In this document: piece by piece, positions 7,967 through 15,814 of the stretch | Position numbering within the stretch: the stretch's first letter is position 1 | Layout of the letters: every line of letters begins with the position of its first letter | Assembly: GCA_964398355.1 (NCBI GenBank) | Contig: CAYNMM010000047.1 | Location: forward strand, 1 to 64,000 | DNA from: WFZT01 sp964398355 | GTDB taxonomy: Bacteria; Hydrothermota; Hydrothermia; B15-G9; WFZT01 | DNA: 64,000 bases | Direction of reading: 5' to 3' | Program-made: the position numbers and the translations under genes | The notes under the pieces: generated by a model | Databases searched by the model: none | Told to the model about the DNA's origin: nothing | The model's input: only the letters and a program-made list of their open reading frames with translations

Positions 7967-8557
7967 TCAATGCCGCCCTGTTTCACGTGAAACAATTATA
8001 CAGGTCGTCAGATTTATAAACGGATTTTTAACAGTCTTACTACACTTATATGTTTTTTTTGTTGTTATATAAATCAGCTTACCTCCATCTTTTAAAATCC
8101 TTCTCGCAACATCTCTTACCTCTTCATACCCGGTTCCCATAGAAACAGCAGTATCAAAACCAGGAGGAAGCTTATCCCAGGTATCACAAAAAACTTTTAC
8201 GTTATTTAATCTGAGAATCCCGGCAATATAATCGAGGAAAATGCACTTCTTTCGAACGACTTCTACAAGTGTAACTCTCACATCATTATGCACAATAGAA
8301 AGGGGAATTCCAGGAAATCCTGCTCCTGAACCGAGATCTACAACCTCTCTGCCCTCAATTTCCCTGGAAATTACAAGAGAATCGAATAATAATCCCATTA
8401 AACTCGCTTCATCTATTCTCTTTGATACAATCGTGGTCCTCTTTGACCACCTTTTAATACTCTCAATATAAAGCCTAAAGAGCTCAACCTTTTTATTGTC
8501 AAGATATACATTTTGATTTTTTAAATTATTTTGCAATTTTTCTATTGATGTTATCAT
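7967..8557 (-). CDS. rsmG: 16S rRNA (guanine-527-N7) methyltransferase RsmG
   Basis: A 196-residue SAM-dependent methyltransferase that makes m7G527 in 16S rRNA. The SAM-binding motif is VVDLGSGAGFPGIPLSI (about 70-86), followed by TLVEVVRKKCIFLDYI. The gene is first in the rsmG-parA-parB order seen in many bacteria. The last codons (VSRET) are formed by a perfect parS palindrome. There is no Shine-Dalgarno. A TATAAT box (8566-8571, minus strand) ends 8 nt before the ATG, with TTGTGT 18 nt upstream of it overlapping the divergent hutU start codon, so the mRNA is probably leaderless. Confidence 0.95.
   Translation of the reverse strand: MITSIEKLQNNLKNQNVYLDNKKVELFRLYIESIKRWSKRTTIVSKRIDEASLMGLLFDSLVISREIEGREVVDLGSGAGFPGIPLSIVHNDVRVTLVEVVRKKCIFLDYIAGILRLNNVKVFCDTWDKLPPGFDTAVSMGTGYEEVRDVARRILKDGGKLIYITTKKTYKCSKTVKNPFINLTTCIIVSRETGRH
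7979..7994. promoter_or_regulatory. parS centromere site (perfect 16-bp palindrome)
   Basis: TGTTTCACGTGAAACA at 7979-7994 is identical to the classical bacterial parS consensus and is fully palindromic. It lies within the last codons of rsmG, directly upstream of parA and parB, where ParB would load and spread. It is one of two such sites in the window. Confidence 0.95.
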
Positions 8558-8565
8558 CGCGAAGC

Positions 8566-8595
8566 ATTATAAATTATAACGGAGGTGAAACACAA
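8566..8595 (-). promoter_or_regulatory. rsmG operon promoter, apparently leaderless
   Basis: On the minus strand TTGTGT (8595-8590) and TATAAT (8571-8566) are separated by 18 nt. The -10 box ends 8 nt before the rsmG ATG at 8557, so transcription should start at or next to the start codon. The -35 hexamer shares bases with the start codon of the divergent hutU. Confidence 0.5.
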
Positions 8596-10304
8596 TGGAT
8601 CTTTACGAAATGCTTAAAACCAGGCCAAAAACTGTAAGAGCTCCACGGGGAACGGAGCTCCATGCCAAGGATTGGCACGCCGAAGCAGCTCTTAGAATGC
8701 TAATGAATAATGTTGATCCAGAGGTGGCGGAAATTCCTGAAGAACTCATAGTCTACGGAGGCTCTGGTAAAGCAGCAAGAAACTGGGATGCCTTCTGGGC
8801 AATTATTAAAACATTACTTGAAATAGAACCAGATGAAACTCTACTCGTTCAGTCCGGTAAACCGGTAGGAGTTTTTAAAACTCATGAATGGGCACCAAGA
8901 GTTATCATTGCAAATTCCAATCTTGTGCCCAAATGGGCTACCTGGGACTATTTCCACAAACTTGAAAAACTCGGACTCATAATGTTCGGTCAGATGACAG
9001 CCGGATCCTGGATTTACATAGGGACACAGGGAATACTCCAGGGCACCTATGAAACATTTGCTGCAGCTGGCCGTAAAAGATTCGGTGTCAACGATCTCCG
9101 AGGTAAACTCATAGTTTCTGGTGGCTGTGGTGGTATGAGTGGCGCACAGCCATTGGCTGCAACTATGAATAACGCCACCTACCTGGCCGCAGAAGTCGTG
9201 GAAGAAAGAGCCAAAAAAAGACTCAGAACCAAGTATCTCGATGAAATTGAACATAACCTCGACGCAGCCATTGATAGAGCCCTTGAATATAAAGAAAAGG
9301 GCATTGCGAAAAGTATCGTCTGGATAGGCAATGTAGTCACTCTGCTCGAAAGGCTCGTTGAAAGGGGAATAACTCCTGATCTACTTACCGATCAAACATC
9401 TGCACACGACCCTCTGAATGGATACATACCTGAGGGATTAACCTACGAACAGGCTCTTGAACTTAGAAAGAGTAATCCAGACGAGTATCTCCAAAGATCT
9501 TACAAAACAATGGCGAAACACGTAAAGCTTATGATTGAGCTACAGAAAAGGGGAGCTGAAACGTTTGACTACGGGAATAACCTTCGTGGAAACGCACTCG
9601 CTGGTGGGTACATTAAAGAGGAGGAAATAAAGAATCCTGATGGGTCCTGGAAATATCCTGGATTCGTTCCGGCATACATAAGGCCTCTATTCTGCGAAGG
9701 ACAGGGACCTTTCAGATGGGCAGCCCTCTCTGGTGACCCGGAAGATATTTACACAATTGATGAAGAGTTGATCAAACTTTTCCCGGAAAAGGAACACATG
9801 GTGAGATGGATTAAAATGGCACGTGAAAGAGTGGAATTTCAGGGACTTCCCGCAAGAATATGCTGGCTCGGATACGGAGAAAGAGACAAAGCTGGACTTC
9901 TTTTTAACAGGCTTGTAAGGGAGGGGAAGGTGAAAGCACCTATAGTAATCGGTAGAGATCATCTTGATACCGGCTCTGTTGCATCACCCAATAGAGAAAC
10001 GGAGGCCATGAAAGACGGTTCTGACGCAATAGCCGATTGGCCCCTATTGAACTTCGCATTAAATGCGGTCTCAGGAGCTTCCTGGGTTAGCTTCCATCAC
10101 GGTGGTGGGGTAGGAATTGGATACGCACTACATGCTGGACAGGTTATAGTCGCTGACGGTAGTGAAATGATGGATGCTCGCCTGAAACGTGTACTGACTA
10201 ATGATCCTGGAACAGGTATCGCACGTCACGTTGATGCAGGCTACGATGAGGCCAAAGAAACAGCCAAAAAATTCGGTATAAAGATTCCTATGGCAGATTG
10301 GTGA
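8595..10304 (+). CDS. hutU: Urocanate hydratase
   Basis: A 569-residue urocanase, the NAD+-dependent enzyme that hydrates urocanate to imidazolone-propionate in histidine degradation. Diagnostic stretches: VQSGKPVGVFKTHEWAPRV, SGGCGGMSGAQPLA (dinucleotide-binding loop, about 175-188), DQTSAHDPLNGY, and LPARICWLGYGERDK, which contains the active-site Cys region. GGAGG precedes the ATG at 8595. No hutH, hutI or hutG gene is adjacent, so the pathway must be completed elsewhere. The stop codon runs directly into a perfect 24-bp hairpin shared with the convergent gene. Confidence 0.97.
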   Translation: MDLYEMLKTRPKTVRAPRGTELHAKDWHAEAALRMLMNNVDPEVAEIPEELIVYGGSGKAARNWDAFWAIIKTLLEIEPDETLLVQSGKPVGVFKTHEWAPRVIIANSNLVPKWATWDYFHKLEKLGLIMFGQMTAGSWIYIGTQGILQGTYETFAAAGRKRFGVNDLRGKLIVSGGCGGMSGAQPLAATMNNATYLAAEVVEERAKKRLRTKYLDEIEHNLDAAIDRALEYKEKGIAKSIVWIGNVVTLLERLVERGITPDLLTDQTSAHDPLNGYIPEGLTYEQALELRKSNPDEYLQRSYKTMAKHVKLMIELQKRGAETFDYGNNLRGNALAGGYIKEEEIKNPDGSWKYPGFVPAYIRPLFCEGQGPFRWAALSGDPEDIYTIDEELIKLFPEKEHMVRWIKMARERVEFQGLPARICWLGYGERDKAGLLFNRLVREGKVKAPIVIGRDHLDTGSVASPNRETEAMKDGSDAIADWPLLNFALNAVSGASWVSFHHGGGVGIGYALHAGQVIVADGSEMMDARLKRVLTNDPGTGIARHVDAGYDEAKETAKKFGIKIPMADW

Positions 10305-10354
10305 AGGGGGAGAGGTGGGCGGGGCGCTTCGCGCCCCGCCCACCTCTCCCCCTT
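10304..10354. terminator. Bidirectional perfect 24-bp hairpin between hutU and the GlmU-like gene
   Basis: Arm 10304-10327 and arm 10331-10354 are exact reverse complements with a 3-nt TTC loop. The palindrome fills the whole space between two convergent genes: it starts at the last base of the hutU TGA and ends inside the stop codon of the minus-strand gene (10353-10355). The G-rich arm comes first on either strand. It can serve both transcripts. No T-tract follows in either direction. Confidence 0.85.
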
Positions 10355-11570
10355 ATTTCCTCTCTCCCTCTGTTAGTGTAAAAATTGACTCCATCATCTC
10401 ACGATAAGCATCAGTTAAATCAACATCTCTCCTCGCCATTACCCTCTTTGCCGTCTCTACCGCCTTCTCAAACCTGTAGGTCGTAAATCCACCAGGACCT
10501 CCCCAGGCAAAAGATGGAACAAATTTTGGTGGGAAATCTCCACCGTAGATATTGCTTGAGAATCCAACCACAGTACCCGTGTTAAACATCGTGTTAATTC
10601 CACTTTTGGAATGATCTCCCATGGTTAATCCAACAAACATCTCGCCAGTATCAACCCACTCTCCATCGATAAAAATCTTCACATGTGAATAATTGTTCTT
10701 CAGGTCACTGTTATTCGTATCAGCTCCAAGGTTGACCCACTGACCGAGGTATGCATGTCCAAGAAATCCGTCATGCTGCTTGTTTGAATAGCTATGAATT
10801 ATTGACTCCTCTACTTCACCACCGACTTTACAAACGGGACCTATACTTGTACCTTCATAGATCTTAGCCCCGACTTTGATTTTAGTCTTTCTTCCAATAT
10901 AAACAGGGCCAATCAGTGTGGCGTTGGGCATTATGACAGCATTCTCATCTATAAATACAGGGCCATCTGACGCATCTATTACAACTCCAGGATGGACTTT
11001 GGCTCCCTTCGCGATCACCACGGCATCTTTTCCTACAATGTGAGCTCCTTCCATAACTTCACCGACAATTCCTTTTTCAACAAATTCGAAATCATTTTTC
11101 AATTCCTGAGAATTAAGATGGACGAGCTGATATAGGTAGGTGAACATTTTGATTCCCGATACTTCCTTCCCTTGTACTTCCGGGCAGCCTGTAAAGACGC
11201 CATCTTCGTCATAATATTGAGCCGGATTCTCTGTTCGACATGCCACAACTTCACCGTTAAACGTAATTACTTCTCCCCTTTCAAGGTCGAGAATGGAATC
11301 TATCACGTTTTTATCAGGGATTACTCGGGAATTGATGAGAATAACATCCTTGCTGCAATCGTTGATTACGTAATCTGTAAAACTCTCCTTAACAACCTTT
11401 TCAAGATACTTTCTTGTATACAGACAGGAAATTTTTTCACCGAGGTAAAGCTCAAACTTCTCTCTAATGGTAAAGATTCCCACTCTCAAATCCCATACAG
11501 GATGACTCAGAGAGAGGGGATACAACTTTCTCCACTTTTCATCTTCAAATAGTGCTATCATCATATTCAT
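10353..11570 (-). CDS. GlmU-like sugar nucleotidyltransferase with left-handed beta-helix
   Basis: A protein of about 405 residues. The N-terminus (MIALFEDEKWRKLYPLSLS, then HPVWDLRVGIFTIREKFE) matches the Bacteroidetes-type GlmU-like family annotated as UDP-GlcNAc diphosphorylase / glucosamine-1-phosphate N-acetyltransferase. The second half is a hexapeptide-repeat left-handed beta-helix (GKDAVVIAKGAKVHPGVVID, GPVYIGRKTKIKVGAKIYEG) ending with MGDHSKSGINTMFNTGTVVG. Start 11570 is preferred because GGGAG lies just upstream; ATG 11564 is an alternative. The gene starts inside the 3' end of nagB (26-nt overlap), so it is probably translationally coupled to an amino-sugar enzyme. The exact sugar is uncertain. 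Confidence 0.8.
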   Translation of the reverse strand: MNMMIALFEDEKWRKLYPLSLSHPVWDLRVGIFTIREKFELYLGEKISCLYTRKYLEKVVKESFTDYVINDCSKDVILINSRVIPDKNVIDSILDLERGEVITFNGEVVACRTENPAQYYDEDGVFTGCPEVQGKEVSGIKMFTYLYQLVHLNSQELKNDFEFVEKGIVGEVMEGAHIVGKDAVVIAKGAKVHPGVVIDASDGPVFIDENAVIMPNATLIGPVYIGRKTKIKVGAKIYEGTSIGPVCKVGGEVEESIIHSYSNKQHDGFLGHAYLGQWVNLGADTNNSDLKNNYSHVKIFIDGEWVDTGEMFVGLTMGDHSKSGINTMFNTGTVVGFSSNIYGGDFPPKFVPSFAWGGPGGFTTYRFEKAVETAKRVMARRDVDLTDAYREMMESIFTLTEGERK

Positions 11571-12306
11571 ACTCCCTTTCAAGCAAAGATGCAGCTTCTT
11601 CATCAAGCACAAGAATTGCCTTTGGGTGAAGCTGCATAATAGAGGCAGGAACCATTGCAGTTATAGGTCCTTCCACCGTCTTTTTTACAGCTTCTGCCTT
11701 GTTTTTACCAGATGCGAGTAACAGAAGCGTTCGGGCTTCCATTATTGTCCCAACTCCCATTGTAATAGCCTGGCGGGGAACCTTGCTAATATCACCGTCG
11801 AAAAATCTTGCATTATCTTCAATTGTCTCTCTTGCGAGGGTTTTTATCCTCGTTCTTGAGCCAAGTGATGAACCTGGCTCATTGAATCCAATATGTCCAT
11901 CCCTACCAATTCCAAGGATCTGTAAATCAATACCACCAAATTTCTTTATTCTCTCTTCATACCACTGACAATACGCTTCCACATCAGGAACCGTGCCGTC
12001 AGGAATATGAACATTTGAAGGGTTCACGTTTATGTGTTTAAATAAATTTTCCCACATAAAAGTGTGATAACTCTCCGGGTGATCTTTTGGTAACCCGATA
12101 TATTCATCAAGGTTGAATGTTACAATTTTTGAGAAATCAAGCCCCTCCTCTTTATGCATTTTGATCAGTTCTTTGTACAGTCCAATAGGTGTAGAACCAG
12201 TTGCGAATCCAATCACAGCATCTGGCTTTTTCTCCACAAGTTCCCGCACAAATTTTGCCGCCCTCCTTGACATCGCATCGTAGTCCTTTGTGATTATCAC
12301 TCTCAT
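11545..12306 (-). CDS. nagB: Glucosamine-6-phosphate deaminase
   Basis: A 253-residue NagB that converts glucosamine-6-phosphate to fructose-6-phosphate and ammonia. Motifs: VIGFATGSTPIGLYKELI (phosphate loop), NLDEYIGLPKDHPESYHTFM (catalytic Asp region), and LGIGRDGHIGFNEPGSSL, which contains the ring-opening His. The ATG at 12306 is preceded by GGAGG; an upstream in-frame extension is not needed and would lengthen the family N-terminus. With the overlapping GlmU-like gene it forms an amino-sugar module linking glycolysis to cell-wall nucleotide-sugar precursors. Confidence 0.95.
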   Translation of the reverse strand: MRVIITKDYDAMSRRAAKFVRELVEKKPDAVIGFATGSTPIGLYKELIKMHKEEGLDFSKIVTFNLDEYIGLPKDHPESYHTFMWENLFKHINVNPSNVHIPDGTVPDVEAYCQWYEERIKKFGGIDLQILGIGRDGHIGFNEPGSSLGSRTRIKTLARETIEDNARFFDGDISKVPRQAITMGVGTIMEARTLLLLASGKNKAEAVKKTVEGPITAMVPASIMQLHPKAILVLDEEAASLLEREYEYDDSTI

Positions 12307-12389
12307 CGCTTCAACCTCCGTTTTTTTATTTTTTTGAGCACTGTTTATTTGGTTAACCTCCCCACTCCATACTGTCAATACGCTTAATT

Positions 12390-12878
12390 TTAATGAGCCA
12401 TACTTGCAGGACAAGAATCACTCATTTTGCATCTGCGACAAGATTTTTTATGCCAGAACATGACTATAAATGTTAGAAGAATAAAGAGAATCCAAAGAGG
12501 AAGCAACCTGAATTCGTGCTTCCAGAAAATCATCAAAAACGGGAAGATCAATGGAATCCCCACACCAATACCCCATGTAAAACCTGCAAGTTTTATTCCA
12601 AGTTCATAATTCCCGGATCCCTTTTTAAACAAAAATGCGGCCCACTTGCCCCATCCGGTAGAACATCTCTTATCATAGTAATAACAATTCGTACACAGAT
12701 GTTTTCTAAGTACAAATGCAAGCATTACTATCAAAAATAAGGCATAAATTGTGGAAAGAATTGGAAAATTGGAGATTCTTACAGAAGAAAGCAAAATGGT
12801 ACCAACACTAAAGTAAACAATAAAGATTAAATTCTGTCCCAGTACCCACCACGCTGGATATTTTTCATAATGTTCCAT
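12390..12878 (-). CDS. Small membrane protein with two Cys clusters
   Basis: I do not recognise the family. The 162-residue protein has about four hydrophobic segments (near residues 14-32, 35-55, 98-118 and 122-142). It has two cytosol- or membrane-edge cysteine clusters, CTNCYYYDKRC after helix 2 and CRRCKMSDSC at the C-terminus. Each holds CxxC plus a further Cys, which could bind a metal or an Fe-S cluster, or form disulphides. AAGGAGG lies at good spacing before the ATG at 12878; an upstream in-frame start at 12971 would overlap the divergent gene. It precedes nagB by 83 nt on the same strand. Confidence 0.65.
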   Translation of the reverse strand: MEHYEKYPAWWVLGQNLIFIVYFSVGTILLSSVRISNFPILSTIYALFLIVMLAFVLRKHLCTNCYYYDKRCSTGWGKWAAFLFKKGSGNYELGIKLAGFTWGIGVGIPLIFPFLMIFWKHEFRLLPLWILFILLTFIVMFWHKKSCRRCKMSDSCPASMAH

Positions 12879-12937
12879 TTGTAATTTAATCCTCCTTTTG
12901 TTAGAATTATACGGAATTTGATTCGTGGAGGGAAGAA

Positions 12938-14287
12938 ATGTTATTACTAAAAAACTGCAGATACGTTGCAACCTTTGACGATGAAAATCACGAATTCCAG
13001 GGATACGATATTCTTATTGACGGAAATGTAATAAAGAGGATTTCGAAAAATATTGACTCAAACATTGCCCAAAAAATTGATTGTTCAAAGCATCTTGTAA
13101 TCCCGGGACTCGTTAACACACATCACCATTTTTTTCAAATACTTACGAGAAACCTAAGAGGTGCTCAGAATTTAAAACTATTTGACTGGCTTGTTTATCA
13201 TTATCCTATCTGGAAGAAGATCGATGAGGAAGCGATCTATTATTCTACAAAACTCGCACTTGTGGAACTCCTGAAAACAGGAGCAACGACCGTTTCCGAC
13301 CACCATTACTTACATCCAGTAGGGGTTAACTCAGACATTATGGAAATACAGGTGGGCGTGGCAAAGGAGCTCGGAGTAAGATTTGCTCCTACAAGAGGAT
13401 CTATGACAATGGGGGTTAAACAGGGGGGATTGCCTCCGGAGGAAGTTGTCGAACCAGACGCTATTGTAATCAAGGATATGCAGGACGTAATTGAGAAATT
13501 CCATGATCCATCGCCATTTTCCATGACCAGAGTAATCCTTGCCCCCTGTAGCCCGTTCAATGTAACACTTGATCTCATGAGGGAGACTGTAAAAATTGCG
13601 AGAAGTTATGGAGTTTTCATGCACACGCATCTTGCTGAGACTCTGGATGAGCAGGATTACTGCCTGAACAAATACGGCAAGAGACCACTCGCTCTTATGG
13701 AAGAGCTGGATTGGCTGGGACAGGACGTATTTTTCGCTCACGGCATCTGGTTCAACGATGAGGAGATGAAGTTATTGAAGGAGACGCGGACTGGTATCGC
13801 CCATTGTCCATCTTCAAACATGAGACTTGGGTCCGGTATAGCAAGAATTAGAGAAATGTTAGATATGGGAATAAGAGTGGGACTTGCGGTCGATGGTTCA
13901 GCATCAAATGACTCTTCTGACATGCTGGGAGAAGTAAGAAATGCCATGTTGTTGCAGAGAGTTAAATACGGCCCAACAGGGCTGACTGCACGAGAAGCCC
14001 TGAGAATCGCAACAAGAGGTGGGGCTGACATTCTGGGATTCGAAAAAGTGGGACAGATAAAAGAAGGATTTGCCGCTGATATTACCCTTTTCAACCTTGA
14101 AAAACTTCAGCATGCAGGTAGTTTAAGCGATCCGGTGGCATCCATAATTTTTACAGGTTACAACCACGAAGTTGACTATTCCATAATCAATGGAAAAATT
14201 GTGGTTGAAAATGGAAAGGTAAAGGGCGTTGACGAGGAAGAATTGACTCATCAAGTTAACAAAATAGCTAACGAATTATTATCATAG
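12938..14287 (+). CDS. 8-oxoguanine deaminase-like amidohydrolase
   Basis: A 449-residue metal-dependent hydrolase of the ATZ/TRZ-SsnA superfamily. Zinc ligands and catalytic residues are all visible: H62 and H64 in NTHHHFFQ, H229 with E234 in HTHLAET, H268 in AHGIW, and D319 in VDGSASNDSSDML. The segment PTRGSMTMGVKQGGLPPEEV (about 151-170) is typical of enzymes assigned as 8-oxoguanine deaminase, so deamination of 8-oxoguanine (or isocytosine-type substrates) to urate is the best guess. Imidazolonepropionase was considered because hutU is nearby, but the motifs fit less well. GGAGGG precedes the ATG. Confidence 0.75.
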   Translation: MLLLKNCRYVATFDDENHEFQGYDILIDGNVIKRISKNIDSNIAQKIDCSKHLVIPGLVNTHHHFFQILTRNLRGAQNLKLFDWLVYHYPIWKKIDEEAIYYSTKLALVELLKTGATTVSDHHYLHPVGVNSDIMEIQVGVAKELGVRFAPTRGSMTMGVKQGGLPPEEVVEPDAIVIKDMQDVIEKFHDPSPFSMTRVILAPCSPFNVTLDLMRETVKIARSYGVFMHTHLAETLDEQDYCLNKYGKRPLALMEELDWLGQDVFFAHGIWFNDEEMKLLKETRTGIAHCPSSNMRLGSGIARIREMLDMGIRVGLAVDGSASNDSSDMLGEVRNAMLLQRVKYGPTGLTAREALRIATRGGADILGFEKVGQIKEGFAADITLFNLEKLQHAGSLSDPVASIIFTGYNHEVDYSIINGKIVVENGKVKGVDEEELTHQVNKIANELLS

Positions 14288-14512
14288 TTTGCGTAAGGGG
14301 GACGTTGAAAACGCAAAAATCTTAGAAACTTGCATTTAGAGCTGTAACACGGTCGCTGGGAACCTTGAGTGTGAAAACCGTCTATTTCTAACTCAATCTT
14401 ATTCACTGCTCAAGCGTCAACTTAATTTTCAAAAGCATCCAGAAGGACTATGTGAGACTATCCCCAGAATACTGGTTGCAATTTCCAAAAACATCAGGAT
14501 CGGCTCACCCGT

Positions 14513-15250
14513 TTAAACTTCTTTTAGTAACCATTCTAACATGACTTCGCTAACCTCACGGGCTTTCTCAATCATTACCATGTGTCCAGCATCTTTTACC
14601 ACGTAAAGCTTAGCCAGGGGAAGAACTTCCTTCATTTTAAGAATATCCTCTAAAGGAACAAGTTTGTCTTTTTCACCTTGTATCAATAAAACTGGATTTC
14701 CGAACTTTTGAAGCTCCTTTTCGTAATTGACATCTGAAACTGCCTTCAGATCGCATTCAAGTGCACTCTTTGACTTTGACAATATAATGTCAGCGGTTTT
14801 CAAGCACCGTTCAATTGCTTCCTCAGAATAAAACAGGTTTCGGCAAAATTCAAAAGAGCTTTCGGGAGGGTCTCTTTTTTCTATCCTATAGGAGGAGGAT
14901 ATCAGCACAACACCATTGGGAGTCTCTCCATTTTTAATATATTCCTCGATAATCAAACCACCCATTGAGTGTCCAACTAACACCAGTTTATCAGTAGTCA
15001 AATTGAGTTTTCTAATAAATTCTTCGAGAAATTCTGCATAACAGAGAATACTACTGCAAGGAGATCCACCGCTATTTCCATGACCGGGTAAATCAACTGC
15101 ATAAAGGTTAAAAAAATCTTTTAGATGTTCAAGTTGATAGTACCAGTTAAGGTGATTTCCCCCAGCTCCGTGCAAAAGTACAAGATTTTTTTGACCACCT
15201 GTTCTTACTGAATAAAAAATCCTGTTCCCCCGGACCTTTAAATATGGCAT
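14513..15250 (-). CDS. Alpha/beta-fold hydrolase
   Basis: A 245-residue soluble alpha/beta hydrolase. The oxyanion stretch LLHGAGGNHLNW, nucleophile elbow GHSMGG (Ser95), acid Asp195 in GEKDKLVPL and base His223 in DAGHMVM form a complete triad. No signal peptide is seen. The substrate is unknown; esterase, haloperoxidase-like and MhpC-like proteins share this layout. It is the last gene of the htpX-GWxTD-yraN operon and overlaps the YtxH-like gene by one base. Confidence 0.88.
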   Translation of the reverse strand: MPYLKVRGNRIFYSVRTGGQKNLVLLHGAGGNHLNWYYQLEHLKDFFNLYAVDLPGHGNSGGSPCSSILCYAEFLEEFIRKLNLTTDKLVLVGHSMGGLIIEEYIKNGETPNGVVLISSSYRIEKRDPPESSFEFCRNLFYSEEAIERCLKTADIILSKSKSALECDLKAVSDVNYEKELQKFGNPVLLIQGEKDKLVPLEDILKMKEVLPLAKLYVVKDAGHMVMIEKAREVSEVMLEWLLKEV

Positions 15251-15438
15251 TACTCCATTTCTTCTTCGAGTTTCTCAATCTCCTTTTTAATCCTGGAAAT
15301 CTTTTTGTCGATACTCTCTTCCTTTATGCGAGTTTTTTCCAGGAACTCCTCACCGGTCCAGGGGGTGACAAAAAGGGCAATTATTCCCCCAAAAAACAGT
15401 CCAAGTAAAAACCATACAAAGCTTTCTTTAAACTTCAT
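15250..15438 (-). CDS. YtxH-like small membrane protein
   Basis: A 62-residue protein with one N-terminal transmembrane helix (FVWFLLGLFFGGIIALFVTP) followed by WTGEEFLEKTR and a charged coiled-coil (KKISRIKKEIEKLEEEME). This is the usual plan of YtxH/gas-vesicle-like stress proteins, in which a glycine-rich helix with a P-x-sG motif leads into a coil. Function is not known. It starts 4 nt after the yraN stop and has a plausible AAGGAG site. Confidence 0.65.
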   Translation of the reverse strand: MKFKESFVWFLLGLFFGGIIALFVTPWTGEEFLEKTRIKEESIDKKISRIKKEIEKLEEEME

Positions 15439-15442
15439 AACC

Positions 15443-15814
15443 TTACTCCTTTCTTATTGCATTTTCTATGTATCTTATCTCGACTCTGTCCTTATTAAAT
15501 TTTACACCAATTACATCAAATCTCAAATCATAGTCATGAAATTCCGGGTGTGACTCAACGTAAAGGAGTGCAGTATTCAACAACTTATTTACCTTTGCAG
15601 GTCCAATTGTCTCAACTGGATCCATCTCCATTTTATCACTCGAAAAACTCCTTACTTCAACAAATACGAGTGTGTGTTTCTTCTTGACGATAATATCAAT
15701 CTCTCCACCCCTCCATCTGAAATTTCTATCAACGACCCTATATCCTTTATTCATCAAAAATTTCAGGGCAACATCCTCCCCTTTCCTGCCTCTATCAACC
15801 CTGGAATTTCTCAT
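15443..15814 (-). CDS. yraN: YraN/UPF0102 family protein
   Basis: A 123-residue protein of the UPF0102 family, which has a restriction-endonuclease-like core. RKGEDVALKFLMNKGYRVVD, then RWRGGEIDIIVKKKHTLVFV and EVRS, supply the E...D...ExR catalytic pattern. A role in handling branched or damaged DNA has been proposed for the family; it is not proven here. The ATG overlaps the stop of the upstream GWxTD gene by 4 nt. Confidence 0.9.
   Translation of the reverse strand: MRNSRVDRGRKGEDVALKFLMNKGYRVVDRNFRWRGGEIDIIVKKKHTLVFVEVRSFSSDKMEMDPVETIGPAKVNKLLNTALLYVESHPEFHDYDLRFDVIGVKFNKDRVEIRYIENAIRKE

Noticed and set aside
12938..14287. Possible imidazolonepropionase (hutI) because hutU is nearby
   Set aside because: The PTRGSMTMG...QGGLPPEEV region and ATZ/TRZ-type metal motifs fit 8-oxoguanine-deaminase-like enzymes better.
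14288..14512. Possible RNA or terminator with TTTGCGT ... ACGCAAA
   Set aside because: Only 7 bp pair with an unmatched middle; too weak beside the real hairpins of this genome.
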